From assembly GCA_037974335.1 (NCBI GenBank), contig CM075729.1, positions 104,394,799-104,458,798 of the forward strand: a DNA stretch of 64,000 nt. Reading direction: 5' to 3'. This stretch comes from Prionace glauca. Lineage: Eukaryota; Chordata; Chondrichthyes; Carcharhiniformes; Carcharhinidae. Below, in pieces: positions 11,572-23,660 of this stretch. The notes below the pieces were generated by a model that saw only the letters and a program-made list of their open reading frames with translations, ran no database searches and had not been told where the DNA came from. A program made the translations under genes and the position numbers. The number at the start of each line of letters is the position of its first letter. Positions within the stretch are counted from its first letter, which is position 1.

Positions 11572-12003
11572 ATAAGAACATAAGAAATAGGAGCAGGAGT
11601 GGGCCATCTGGCCCTTCAAGCCTGCCCCGCCATTCAATAAGATCATGGCTGATCTGTCATGGCTCAGTTCCACTTTCTGGCCCTCTCCCCATAACCCTTA
11701 ATCCCCTCTCTTATCAAAAACCCATCAACCCGCTTCTTGAAAATATTTAGCGAGGCAGCCTCCACCACTTCAACGGGTAGAGAATTCCAGAGATTCACCA
11801 CCCTTTGAGTGAAGAAGTTCCTCCTCAACTCCGTTCTAAAACGCCCCCCCCTTTATCTTGAGGCTGTGCCCCCTAGTCCTACTGTCTTTTTTGAGTGGGA
11901 AGAGTCTCTCCACCTCTATCCTATCCATCCCATTCATCATCTTATACGTCTCAATGAGATCTCCCCTCATTCTTCTAAACTCCAACGAGTACAAGCCTAG
12001 TCT
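11572..12003 (-). mobile_element. CR1-type LINE, 5'-truncated 3' end
   Basis: About 430 bp with the CR1 C-terminus and 3' UTR on the minus strand, of the same subfamily as 9,181-11,571. Its 3' tail touches the truncated 5' end of that copy, giving a head-to-tail pair. Confidence 0.85.
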
Positions 12004-12009
12004 GACCAC

Positions 12010-12485
12010 AAACCATTTCAAAGCATTTTTCTCAAACTGTTTCTATGTATGTTTACAAAGGCTGTTACTTTATTTTCAGAGATATCATTTGTAAGTAAGA
12101 CCTGAACACTCTAAAGATTACATGTGCAATGCATGGGAGGGAGAGACAAAATTGGAAAGAACAAGGAATTTTTTTAATTTAGCTATGATCATTTTCTTTA
12201 TGAACTATTTGTGTGGAGTAACATGTAAACAAAAAAAGAGGATGTTTGTACACTGTGGATCCCATATTAATGTCACATTTGATGCTGTCATATGTAAATA
12301 AAGATTTGAGCAGTACCCATTTTACACATTACATGAAATATTTAAAATTCAAATTATCCCAAATATTTCTGAAGTAACATGAATTTCCTGAAGCTTGGGA
12401 AACTGCCCAGTGAAAAGGAGATGACTTTGAGCAGCAGATCAGGTGGGGATTTAAACTTGTCATTGTCCCATCTGAATTGTATTTA
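12010..12485 (-). repeat. Orphan copy of the zinc-finger-gene 5' flank
   Basis: The part at 12,359-12,470 matches the region upstream of exon 1 of ZNF-B (22,225-22,335) and, in inverse, of ZNF-D (40,420-40,530), with cores GAGCAGCAGATCAGGTGGGG and AAGCTTGGGAAACTG. The stretch at 12,100-12,358 matches 29,510-29,980 in reverse. No finger array follows on the minus side, so the promoter copy is orphaned. Confidence 0.7.
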
Positions 12486-12700
12486 TCTAAACAGCATTCC
12501 ATTAGAATTATGTTTTATTCAGTTTGTTAATAGTTTTATTAACTTGTTCACTGTTAGTTAGATAAATAAATTGATACTTGTTGTATCAGGGAGTGTCAGG
12601 GAGTTATTTTGATTTAACCACAAAGTTGCTGAAGAGCAGATCATACTACATCTCACACAGTTTTAACAGATTATGAGGTGAGGTGCTCCTCTTTGAGTGG
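12486..12700. other. Unassigned sequence
   Basis: AT-rich, with no supported gene or repeat. Confidence 0.3.
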
Positions 12701-13870
12701 TTAGCTGTTAGTTACACCTCTGCATCATAAGTGAGGAAGTGTTAGGTGAATTAAAAAGCATTAAGGTAAACAAATCCCCATTGCCACATGGCATCTATCC
12801 CAGGTTACTGAGGGAGACAAGAGATTAAATTGCTGGGCCTCTAACAGAAATCTTTGTTTCTTCATTGGCCATGGGTGAGGTACCAGAGGATTGGAAGAAA
12901 GCAAATGTTGTCCTGTTATTCAAGTAGTATAGCAAGGATAACCTGGGTAATTATAGGTTAGTGAGCTTGATGTCAGTGATAGTGAGACTGTTGGGAGAAG
13001 AATATTAGGAATAGGATCTATTCATATTCGGAACTGAATGGTCTTGTTAGCAACAGACAGCATGGTTTTGCATGTGGGAGGCCATGTCTCACCAATTTAA
13101 TTGAGTTTTTTGAGGAGGTGACAAAAATGATTGATGAAGGAAGGACTGTGGATGTTGTTTACATGCACTTTAGTAAAGCATTTGACAAGGTCCCTCATGG
13201 CAGGCTGGTGCAAAAGATTAAACCTCACAAGATCAGTGGTGAACTAGCTAGATGAATTCAGAACTATACTGGTTATAGAAGTAGGAGATGCCAGCGTTGG
13301 ACTGGGGAAAACACAATAAGAAGTCTCAACTTCTTACTGGTTGTAGAAGACAGAGGGTAGTGGTAGAAGGGTGTTTTTCTGAATGGAAGTCTGTAACTTG
13401 TGGTGCTCTGCAGGGATCAATGCTGGGACCTCTGCTGTTTGTAATATATACAACTGACTTGGAAGAAAATGTAGCTGGTTTGATTAGCAAGTTTGCGGAT
13501 GATACTAAGATTGGAGGAGTTGCGGATAGTGATGAAGATTGTCAGAGAATACAGCAGAATATAGATAAACTGGAAAATTGGGTGGAGAAATGGCAGATGG
13601 AATTTAATCCAGACAAATGTGAGATGATGCATTTTGGTAGATCCAATTCAGGTGGGAGCTATAAATTAAATGGGAGCTATAAAATCAGTATGGACACAGA
13701 GATTTCTGGGAGTACAGCTCCACAGATCCTTAAAAATGGCAGCACAGGTGGAAAAGGTGGTGAAGAAAGCATATGGCATGCCCGCCTTCATCGGATGGGG
13801 CAGAAGGTATAAAAGTTGGCAAATTATATTACAGTTGTATAAAACGTTGATTCGGCCACACTTGGAATAC
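12701..13870 (+). mobile_element. CR1-type LINE fragment (reverse-transcriptase region)
   Basis: Plus-strand CR1 of an older subfamily. RT blocks run from about 12,770, and 13,420-13,640 reads GSMLGPLLFVIYTTDLEE and KFADDTKIGG. It is frameshifted and broken in several places. A 54-bp Penelope tip is inserted at 13,282-13,335. Confidence 0.8.
13282..13335 (+). mobile_element. 54-bp Penelope-like tip with a 14-bp target-site duplication
   Basis: The insert matches the outer end of the Penelope element (GATGCCAGCGTTGGACTGGG). It is flanked by ACTGGTTATAGAAG (13,268-13,281) and ACTGGTTGTAGAAG (13,336-13,349), a 14-bp duplication with one mismatch. The surrounding CR1 is continuous without it. 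Confidence 0.75.
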
Positions 13871-14710
13871 TGGTTAGGAGAGTGGGCCAAAATGTGGCAA
13901 TGGAGTTTAACGTGGATAAGTGAGAGGTCATGCATTTTGGTTGCAAAAATGGGAAGGCGACTTATCTAAATAGGGAGAGACTTCGAGGTGCTCCTGTGCA
14001 GAGGGATCTGGGTTTCCTCATTCATGAGGCATAGAAAACTAGCATGCAGGTACAGCAGATATAAAGAAAGAGAATGGAATGTTGGCACTTATAGCTAAAG
14101 GAATAGAATATAAAAGGTAAGGAAGTATCACTGCAACTATACAAGGCTGTACCTGGAGTATTGTGCATAGTTTTGGTCCCCGTTTTTGAAGAAAGATGTA
14201 GTGGCATTGGAGGCTGTTCAGAAGAGGTCACTAGATTCACTCCAGAGATGAGGCGTTTGTTGTATGAAGAGAGATTGAACAGTTTAGGCCTATACTCTCT
14301 GGAGTTTAGATGAGGGGAAATCAAGTTGAGGTTTTCAACATGATAAAAAAGTATGGATAAAGTAGATGTGTTGATGCCTCACCAGCGGAAGCATTCTAGG
14401 ACAAAGAACAAAGAAAACTACAGCACAGGAAAAGGCCCTTCAGCCCTCCAAGCGTGACTTCTGGTCATTGTCGAGAGAGGTCATGGCCTTAGGATAAGGG
14501 GCAGCAAATTTAAAATAGGGTTGAGGAGAAACTACTTCTATAAAAGGTTGTGAGTTTGTGGAATTCATTACCTCAAAGTGTGGTGGAAGAGTTAATTTGA
14601 GGAGTTAGATTTTTAATTGGTAATGGGTTGAAGGGTTATGGGGAGAAGGCAGGAAAATGAGGTTGAGGAGCATATCAGCCATGATTGAATGGCCTAATTC
14701 TGCTCCAATT
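13871..14710 (+). mobile_element. CR1-type LINE fragment, second copy
   Basis: A second CR1 copy joins the previous one near 13,870, overlapping it in content (EWAKMWQW-type segment and onward) to a 3' end near 14,710. A short foreign piece at 14,400-14,455 resembles the reversed 3' end of another CR1 subfamily. Confidence 0.7.
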
Positions 14711-15195
14711 TCTTATGAACTTAAGATCACCAGAAGGGGAGGCTTTGGGGAGACTGCAGAAAAGATATATCAGGTCATTGCCTGGTATGTAGGGTATTAG
14801 CTATGAGGAGAGATTGAATAAACTGGGATTGTTCTCCCTGGAATGACGGAGGCTAAGGAACAACCTGATAGAAGTTTGAGAGATATAGATAGGGTGAACA
14901 GTTGGAAGCTTTTTCCCCTGGGCAGAAATGACAAGTACAAGGGACAGAAAGATTCAGTGGAAATGTGTGGGGAAAGTTTTTTTTTACACAGAGGGTGGTG
15001 GGGGCCTGGAATGCACTGCCAAGTGAGATGTTGAGGCAGTTACATTAGCCACATTTAAGACGTATATTAATAGGTATATGAACAAACTGGGAATACAGCG
15101 ATATGTGTGGTCGGTTTAGATAGGTAAATGTGATCGACGCAGGCTTGGAGCGCTGAAAGGCCTGTTTCTGTGCTGTAGTGTTCTCTGTTCTTTGT
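14711..15195 (+). mobile_element. CR1-type LINE 3' end
   Basis: Degraded C-terminal region followed by a 3' UTR ending GCTGTAGTGTTCTCTGTTCT near 15,195. It is a separate 5'-truncated copy. Confidence 0.7.
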
Positions 15196-15199
15196 ATAA

Positions 15200-15600
15200 C
15201 ACTACATTTCGGAAATCTCTTCGTTGGCTGTAAAGTGCTTTCAGAGTTTGTGCACGTTGACATAAAAATGCAAATCCTTCTATTCTTACTGTGAACTGGG
15301 AATTTTAAAACCATTGATGGAAAGTATACCAGCCCACACTGACATTAACCAATATATTGTGCACAAGATTCTTACTATAGGTTTCTGAGCGTTTCAGCGA
15401 ATAGGAAAACATCATACTGACAAATCTAGTTTTGTTTCAGCTTAAAAACATGAATTTATTGAGTTACAAATTTATACAGAAGTTTGATAAAACGGCAGAC
15501 AAACAATAGGATATTCAGCTTACATCAAACTTTGAATCAACAAAAATAACAAAGCGTTTGAAAATGATACAACATTTTAAAACATGAAATGGTTTTAAAA
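15200..15600 (-). repeat. Far 3' flank of ZNF-B, duplicated from the same source as ZNF-D's
   Basis: The segment 15,430-15,565 is the reverse complement of 44,900-45,040 downstream of ZNF-D. It marks the outer limit of the inverted duplication as far as I can follow it. Confidence 0.6.
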
Positions 15601-15604
15601 AAAA

Positions 15605-16055
15605 TATTAAACAAAGAACAAAGAACAACCCAGCACGGGAAACAGGCCCTTCAGTCCAACAAGCCCGCACCGCCACATCACCCTACACCTATTCTACCCT
15701 GCGTGTCTACGAATAGAACCCCTGACTTAGCCAGATTCAGGGGAGAATAGTGTCAATTTGGTAAAACCAATCAGCCTAAGAGCACATCTTTGGGGTGTGG
15801 GAGGAAACCGGAGCGCCCGGAGGAAACCCACGCATCCACAGGGAGAATGCACAAACTCCCACAGACACAGGCCCAAATCCATGTATCTGCACAGCTAGCT
15901 GTGCTAGTCACCGAGCTGTTGCGGCGCCGGTCCAGGATCAAGCACACACACCGACACGAAGTACTAGGCCACTCCCGGAACCTCCAAGAGTAGCCCACGC
16001 ACGACCCACCGTGTGCATGCCCCTCGTTTGACAACGAGGTGGACATCCACCTGCG
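15605..16055 (-). mobile_element. Composite SINE, about 450 bp, copy 1
   Basis: Inverted copy of 60,070-60,580. Read on the minus strand it has an unfamiliar 5' head (CACCTCGTTGTCAAACGAGG), a central HE1-like block (GGTTTCCTCC and following) and a CR1-like 3' tail (GAAGGGCCTGTTTCCCGTGC followed by TTCTTTG repeats). Confidence 0.7.
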
Positions 16056-16330
16056 GAATAAAATTATTTCATAGGATGTGGGTGTCGCTGGTAGGCCAGC
16101 ATTTGTTGCCCATCCCAAATTGCCCTTGAAGTAATGTGGTCCTGGAGTCACATGTAGGCCAGAACAGGTAAGGACACCAGATTTCCTTTCCTAAACACCA
16201 TTAGTGAATTGTTAGAGTTTTACTTCAACAATGGTTTTATGGTCATCATTAGACTTTCAATTCCAATTTATTGAATTCAAGTTCCATCATTTGGAATCCC
16301 TGAGTTGAATTTCCTGATTCGCTTCGAAGA
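16056..16330 (-). mobile_element. 3' end fragment of an older LINE family
   Basis: The text GGATGTGGGTGTCGCTGG with TTGTTGCCCATCCCAAATTG is the complement of the 3' end of the LINE better preserved at 37,205-37,800 and 46,690-49,835. It may be a SINE that borrowed this tail. Confidence 0.55.
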
Positions 16331-16454
16331 GTAAGTGATGGAGATCTCGGAAGGCACCTGAGAGAGCTGTGACCGACAGTCATGTCAGCGTGCACCACAT
16401 AAGTGTGGAGCTACAGAATCTTCATCCATATGACCTTTCTCAAGTAAGTTGCAG

Positions 16455-16985
16455 ACTACCTAGATAATTGTCCCTCTCTTCAACTGAACAATTTGAGGAA
16501 GGATGCAATGGCATTGGAGGCAGTGCACAGGAGGTTCACCATATTGACACCAGGGTTGACATACGAGGAGAGGGCTTATACTCACTGGAGTTCAGAAGTA
16601 TGCGAGGGGATCTAATCGAGACATATAAAATTCTAAAAGGGATTGACAGAGTAAATGTAGACCAAATGTTTCCCCTTATGGGGGAATCTGAAACAAGAGG
16701 TCACATGTATAGGTTGAGAGGTGATTTAAAACTGAGATGAGGAGGAACTACTTCTTGCAGACGGTGGCGAATTTGTGGAACTCACTGCCTATGGGCACAG
16801 TGGAGTCAGAATCATTAAATGATTTCAAAAAGGAGACAGATATATTTCTGACTAAAAAATGGTTTAAAGGGATATGTGGAACAGGTGGGAAGGTGGATTT
16901 AAGACCAGGGAGAAATCAGCCATGATCTGATTGAATTGTGGAGCAGGTGTGAAGGGCTGATGAATTTGCCTACTTCTGAATAAAT
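16455..16985 (+). mobile_element. CR1-type LINE fragment (3' end)
   Basis: C-terminal CR1 sequence with GLYSLEFRSMRGDLIETYKI near 16,575-16,635, then degraded 3' UTR to about 16,985. Confidence 0.8.
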
Positions 16986-16989
16986 CAAC

Positions 16990-17391
16990 ACCATCAAACA
17001 GGAGAGCAGCTTATTGGTCATCTGGGACTATGATGACTTTACCTTAACTTTCATTCAGCAATTTGCACCAAACTCTGAACCAATTGAAATAACAAAGAAT
17101 TTGAAAATGTCTCAAGATCTTTCCCAGAACCTGAAATGAATCGTGAAGGGCATATGGTGAATATATCATTCTGTTAAGACTTTGTGCCATGATGGGCTGA
17201 GGGAACTCAGATCTGTCGAGACTAACCCTCACTCAGGATAGTAGTCCTCCCAGACAGGAGAGTACAAACATTATCCATGGTTATTAGTCAAACACCCATC
17301 ACCTGAAGAGGATCTGTCTGTAATTCACATCACCAACTAAAGCAGGTTCCAATTCTACCCCATGCCCACTCCTGAGAGCTGGCTCACTTTA

Positions 17392-17471
<80 letters not shown>

Positions 17472-17590
17472 GGAAGTCTCTCAGAATACTATAGACAGAA
17501 GTTTCTTTAAAATCCCCATGCTTTAATCTGGCTCCAAATTCCGATGGTCAGAAATCACACCGAATCTAAGTGACACAGGATGGAGCTACT
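16990..17590 (-). repeat. 3' flank of ZNF-B, shared with ZNF-D and with 26,385-26,900
   Basis: Reverse complement of 44,550-44,960 and 26,385-26,900, with shared cores such as TACCATGGGTAATG and GGGAGGACTACTATCCTGA. This copy alone carries the (CT)n(CA)n microsatellite at 17,393-17,470. Confidence 0.75.
17393..17470 (+). repeat. (CT)n(CA)n microsatellite
   Basis: About 10 bp of CT repeats followed by roughly 65 bp of uninterrupted CA repeats. The paralogous sites at 44,617 and 26,452 have only a short TG-rich stretch. Confidence 0.95.
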
Positions 17591-17599
17591 TCCATAATA

Positions 17600-17865
17600 C
17601 AAACCCACTAATGTTTACAGAGATCCAGTGGCCACATGGAAAATTAATGGGTGATTTAATTGAGGTGTCTAAGCTGATTAAAAGAGTTAGCAGAATAGTT
17701 GGAGAGAAACTATTCCTCTGGTGGGAGAGTCCAGAACAAGGGGACAGAGCATTAAAATTAGAGCAAGGCTGTTCAGGGATGATGTCAGCAAACACTTCTT
17801 CACAAAAAGGGGACTGGAAATCTGGAACACTCTCCCCATAAAAATCTATTGAGACTTGGGGTTAA
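17600..17865 (+). mobile_element. CR1-type LINE fragment
   Basis: C-terminal CR1 remnant (LIEVSKLIKRVSRIVGEKLF near 17,660-17,715), broken and truncated at both ends. Confidence 0.65.
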
Positions 17866-18055
17866 TTTAAAATTTCAAAACTGGTTAATAGATCAAGAAA
17901 TGACTCCAGTTTCTACTTTCATTAAATTCCTCTTGATTTCCCTCTCCACTCTCATCTATAACAAAAATTGGTCAGTGTCATCCTCTTCAGCTGAGCTTCC
18001 AACCCCATAACCCCACTGTCACGAAGATCACCTACATTCACCTCTGTATATAAGG

Positions 18056-18460
18056 AGGCTTATGTTCGGATGAGGCTTGAGGGCTCAGGTAGTGCATTAG
18101 AAAGCTTTAGATTGGCTAGGAGGGAGTTGAAGAGTGAGTTAAGAAGGGCTAAAAGAGGACATGAGAAGACTTTGGCTGATAGTATTAAGGAGAATCCTAA
18201 GGCGTTCTATAGGTATGTCAAGAATAGAAGGTTGGTCAGGGCAAGATTAGGGCCAGTTACAGACAGCAGAGGGAAGCTGTGTGTGGAACCGGAGGAGATT
18301 GGAGAAGCATTGAACCAATATTTCTCTTCGGTGTTCACGCAGGGGGACATGAATATAGCTGAGGAGGACACTGGGTTGCAGGGGTGTAAAATAGACAGTA
18401 TTACGGTTGATAAGGGGTATGTGAGGGCCTGTTCTGCGCTGTAGTGTTCTATGTTCTATG
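18056..18460 (+). mobile_element. CR1-type LINE with a large internal deletion
   Basis: A continuous reading frame covers the start of the reverse-transcriptase region (KAFYRYVKNRRLVRARLGPV and NQYFSSVFTQGDMN). It then jumps at about 18,416 directly to the 3' UTR tail (GGGCCTGTTCTGCGCTGTAG). The whole catalytic RT region is missing. Confidence 0.8.
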
Positions 18461-18464
18461 TATT

Positions 18465-19100
18465 ATCGTTCATTTCCAACACCTCCACCCATTCCCGCAT
18501 TAGTCCATCTGCTGTTGAAATCTTCATCCATGCTGTTGTTACTTCTAGGCTAGACTGGACCATTCCAATGTTCTCCTGTCCAGCTACCCATCTCCCACCC
18601 TCCAGAAACTTCAGGTCAGCTAAAACTCTGCAGTCTCTATCCTAACTCTCACATATTTCACCCCACTGATCACTGACCTACACTGCTTCCCTGTTTACCA
18701 GTGCCTCCAATTTAAAATTCTCATGCTCCAGTACCAATTGCTGCATGGTCTCACCTCCTCCCTATCTCTGTCATCTCTAATCCCCATCTCCCTCTGAGTT
18801 CTCTGCACTCCTCCAATTTTGACCTTCAGTACATCCCTCACTTCCTTCACTTTACCATTGACAGCTGTGTCTTCAGCCATCCAGGCTTCACGTTCATGAA
18901 TTCCCTCCTTAAATCTCACTGTACCTTTATCTCTCTCCCCACCATAAATCCCACTTCTTTGACCATATTTATGATCATTCCACCTAAGATTGCCTTCTTT
19001 GTCTCAGTGTTAATTTTACTCTGGTTCTGTCTCTATGTAACAGTTTAGGATATTTGACCATATTAAAGCGCTCTATAAATACAAACTGTCGTCCTCTCAC
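18465..19100 (+). mobile_element. L2-like LINE fragment (C-terminus and 3' end)
   Basis: The translation shows HAVVTSRLDW followed by finger-free text typical of the C-terminus of L2-like reverse transcriptases (the usual motif is SRLDYCN), then a 3' end with the AAGCGCTCTATAAATACAA core near 19,066. It is old and frameshifted. Confidence 0.65.
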
Positions 19101-20087
19101 ATTCCCTGAATCCTCAAGGTGCTGACCTGGAGTACAGACTGTGGACATTGATTGGCCTTCAGTGTTCTGTTCAAGTGGCCATTCAGCATGTGTAGACCCA
19201 GACAGTGAAAATTGTGAGACAATGGAGATTGTCACAGCCAAGACACATCCTGTCCTCCCCCTCAACTTCCCGGCTCTGCTCACTGATGAGGAACAGGAGT
19301 CCTGGCTCATTCTCCCTCCTCCATAGACGAGAGATGCTGAGGCTAATTGAAGTTCGTCCATTATTACCCCAGGAATGGCTCCTCCCTGCCGATAGATCAG
19401 AAACCGAAGCCTTTCTAACCACTGAGTTTCTGACTGTCTTCTTGGTCAAAGTGAGAGTCAGTGAGTGACTTGTACCTGACACTGCATTGAAAGGATGCTG
19501 AGTTTATACAGCAGCTTCTATACATAATGATGTCTTCCATTGATGATGTTTAGAGATCTGACCAAAGGTTAAATTAACCTTCTTGAAATGATGGAAGTGA
19601 TTGCGAGAGAGGTTGGAGACAGACACTGCTGAGACAGACAGTATTTTGGAAGGACAGCTGCCTTGTGTGAGCACTGGAGGATAAACAACACAGACAACTC
19701 TCAGTGTAAGGGAAGCTGGTGAGCCAGCTCCAAGTCCATGTGCAGATGTCAGTGTTTGGTGCGAGGAGGAGGAGGAGAAACAATCCTGACACATGTCACA
19801 CTGGAAGGGTTCATCTTCATTGTGGGTTCACTGATGATCTAAGAGTTTCAATGGTTGTGTGAAGGTTTGAGGTTAGAATTCACACTGATAGGGTTTCCGC
19901 TGTGCATGTGTTGATGGACCAAGCAATACGCTGACCATGAAAGCCTCGCCACCTCACATTTGAATGGCTTTTCCACAGTGTGGTTCACTGATACTTTACA
20001 CATTGGGAGGACTGGACTGTTAAACATCGGACCAGAATAGTTTCTCTGCTGTCTGAATCATCTGGTGGCCCAGGAAGTTCTAAAACT
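19101..20087 (-). other. 3' UTR and 3' flank of ZNF-B with relic fingers
   Basis: Read on the minus strand from the stop at 20,088, relic finger pieces (FKCEVARLSWSAYCLVHQ) lie at 19,900-20,000. Next comes the conserved 3' UTR block at 19,560-19,730, also present after ZNF-A (4,140), ZNF-F (23,530) and ZNF-D (43,950). The part at 19,380-19,470 matches 44,160-44,245 in reverse. Nothing is recognised at 19,101-19,330. Confidence 0.7.
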
Positions 20088-21221
20088 TCAAGAAAAGCTT
20101 CTTTGTAGATCTCCCCCTTCGTCCCCTGTGTGGATCCCCTGTAGATTTGATGAGTTAATAAAGTCTATGTCACATGTCTTACTCTTGAATGGTCTCTCTC
20201 CTGTGTGAAAACGTTGGTGGCCACGGAGATTCGATGAGTCTGAGAATGATTTGTCACACAGGTCGCACTTAAATGGTTTCTCCCCTGTGTGAATACGGTG
20301 ATGTACACGAAGGCTTGATGAATGTGAGAATGATCTGTCACACAGGTCGCAATTGAATGGTTTCTCCCCTGTGTGAATGCGGTAATGTACACGAAGGGAT
20401 GATGACCGTAAAAATGATTTGTCGCACACCTCACACCTGAATGGTTTCTCTCCAGTGTGAATGCATTGGTGTTGCATAAGTGTTGAGGACAGCTTGAATG
20501 CTTTGTTGCACACCTCACACTTGAATGGCTTCCCCCCGGTGTGGACTGCTTGATGGCGTAGCAGGCTTGATGATACCGTGAAGGCTTTAGCGCACACGTC
20601 ACATGTGAACAGCTTCTCCCCTGTGTGGATCTGTTGGTGTGAATGGAGGATTGATGAGCGCGAGAATGATTTCTCACACACCTCACAGGTGAATGGTTTC
20701 TCTCCTGTGTGAATGCCTTGATGTCTGCGGAGTGTCCATGACTCAGAGAATGACTTGTCACACACCTCGCAAGTGAATGGTTTCTCCCCTGTGTGAATTC
20801 TCTGGTGCTTGATGAGATAAGCGGAGCGGGTAAAAGCCTTATCACAAACCTCACACTGGAATGGTCTCGCTCCTATGTGAAAACATAAGTGTCCGCAGAG
20901 ATTTGAGGAGTCTGAGAATGATTTGTCACACAGGTCACACCTGAATGGCTTCAGCCCGGTGTGTATGTGTTGTTGTTGCATGAGCGCTGATGACTGTGCG
21001 GACTCTTCAATGGCATGGGAGGTTTGATGGCACTGTGAAGGTTTCAGAACACACCTCACCGCCAAACCTTCAGAAAGATTGTCCCTGATAAAAGATTGCA
21101 TACCACTGACCAGTTTCAGATCTGATGATGTGTCAAAGCTCACCTGATCCAACTGATATGCAGATGATGGTTTCACTGTCCAACCTTCTCTGTGTTGAGC
21201 AATGCTATGAAGGGACTGCAT
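20088..21221 (-). CDS. C2H2 zinc-finger protein ZNF-B
   Basis: Probable nuclear DNA-binding protein, 377 residues if translation starts at the first exon-2 ATG (MQSLHSIAQ). It has nine intact C2H2 fingers in tandem with HTGEKPF-type linkers, flanked by degenerate ones: an N-terminal remnant shifted out of frame and a C-terminal finger that lost its first Cys (KSKTCDIDF). The frame stays open through exon 2, whose acceptor (TGTTTTACAG on the minus strand) lies at 21,322. A first exon ends with a GTGAGT donor at 22,103, and its promoter resembles that of ZNF-D. There is no KRAB or SCAN domain in the window. The loss of end fingers suggests decay at the edges, but the core array is open. The start codon is uncertain; a later Met just before the first good finger is possible. 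Confidence 0.8.
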   Translation of the reverse strand: MQSLHSIAQHREGWTVKPSSAYQLDQVSFDTSSDLKLVSGMQSFIRDNLSEGLAVRCVLKPSQCHQTSHAIEESAQSSALMQQQHIHTGLKPFRCDLCDKSFSDSSNLCGHLCFHIGARPFQCEVCDKAFTRSAYLIKHQRIHTGEKPFTCEVCDKSFSESWTLRRHQGIHTGEKPFTCEVCEKSFSRSSILHSHQQIHTGEKLFTCDVCAKAFTVSSSLLRHQAVHTGGKPFKCEVCNKAFKLSSTLMQHQCIHTGEKPFRCEVCDKSFLRSSSLRVHYRIHTGEKPFNCDLCDRSFSHSSSLRVHHRIHTGEKPFKCDLCDKSFSDSSNLRGHQRFHTGERPFKSKTCDIDFINSSNLQGIHTGDEGGDLQRSFS

Positions 21222-22103
21222 GTCTTCCCACAGTTGTGCAGTTGTTCCTTGGGCAATGGTCAGGATCTGTCTGCAGTGTCTATCCTCTCTGTATTCTCTG
21301 ATGAAATACAGTGCAATACTTCTGTAAAACAGGAAAGGGAAACATGATTTCCTCCAATTCCCTCTCCTCCAATTCCCTCTCCTCCTTTGATGAAGGTGCT
21401 GATTCCTCAGTTGGAGATTGTTCCACAGTGAGTGCCAATCTGCTATTTCCTCATGTTGAGGATCAGACGCAACTTCCTCACTGGCACACACCCTCTGTTT
21501 ACAGCAGGGACACTGGATAGTGACCAGGCACAGACAACATGGCTACTTTCCTTCCTCCACCCCAGTCCCACATTTTCCCAGGCAATGGAAAAGACAATCA
21601 AGTTTAGTGTAAAACAGGCAATTGATTATGAGTTTGTGTCATGCTGCTGGAGACCAATTTTATGTTTACAGAATGTGTTTAACATAAAAAAAACTAATGA
21701 GCAAAGTTGATCAGTACATATTTCAAAATTTCTCAGCTTGATTTCCCAAATTATTTTAGAAACTACACTGAACAGGAAGTAAGGAAAATATTGTTTCAGT
21801 GTAGCTGTTTGAATGGTTCTGGTTTATCCTGGGAAATTAGATACACTGCACTAACTCAGACTGCACATCCCAAATTCAGCTATCAGACACACCACTGGGC
21901 AAAACTATCAAATCCAAGCCCAGGCTTTTGGGAAAGGCCGAGCATTCGGATAAAATCTTTAAAGACATTAAAAGACATTCCAATAAATGTGTCTCTGCTC
22001 CTCCCAGACAATTACACCTCACCTTCTCATATTCAGTAATGACCCATCAACAAAACTCAGCCTGTTAGTCAAAGTTATTATAAATTCTGCTCCTTCACTC
22101 ACC
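21222..22103 (-). other. ZNF-B exon-2 leader, intron 1 and 5' exon end
   Basis: On the minus strand the first exon ends GGAGATG before a GTGAGT donor at 22,102-22,101. The intron runs to the TTTTACAG acceptor at 21,322, and the leader from 21,321 to 21,222 matches ZNF-C and ZNF-D. A second possible donor (GAGAAG then GTGAGG), used as the likely donor in ZNF-C, lies near 22,025. Confidence 0.7.

Positions 22104-23660
<1,557 letters not shown>

Noticed and set aside
9681-11750. Open frames on the plus strand across the CR1 copy
   Set aside because: They are antisense to the LINE protein and recur at every CR1 of this subfamily; no independent protein signal.
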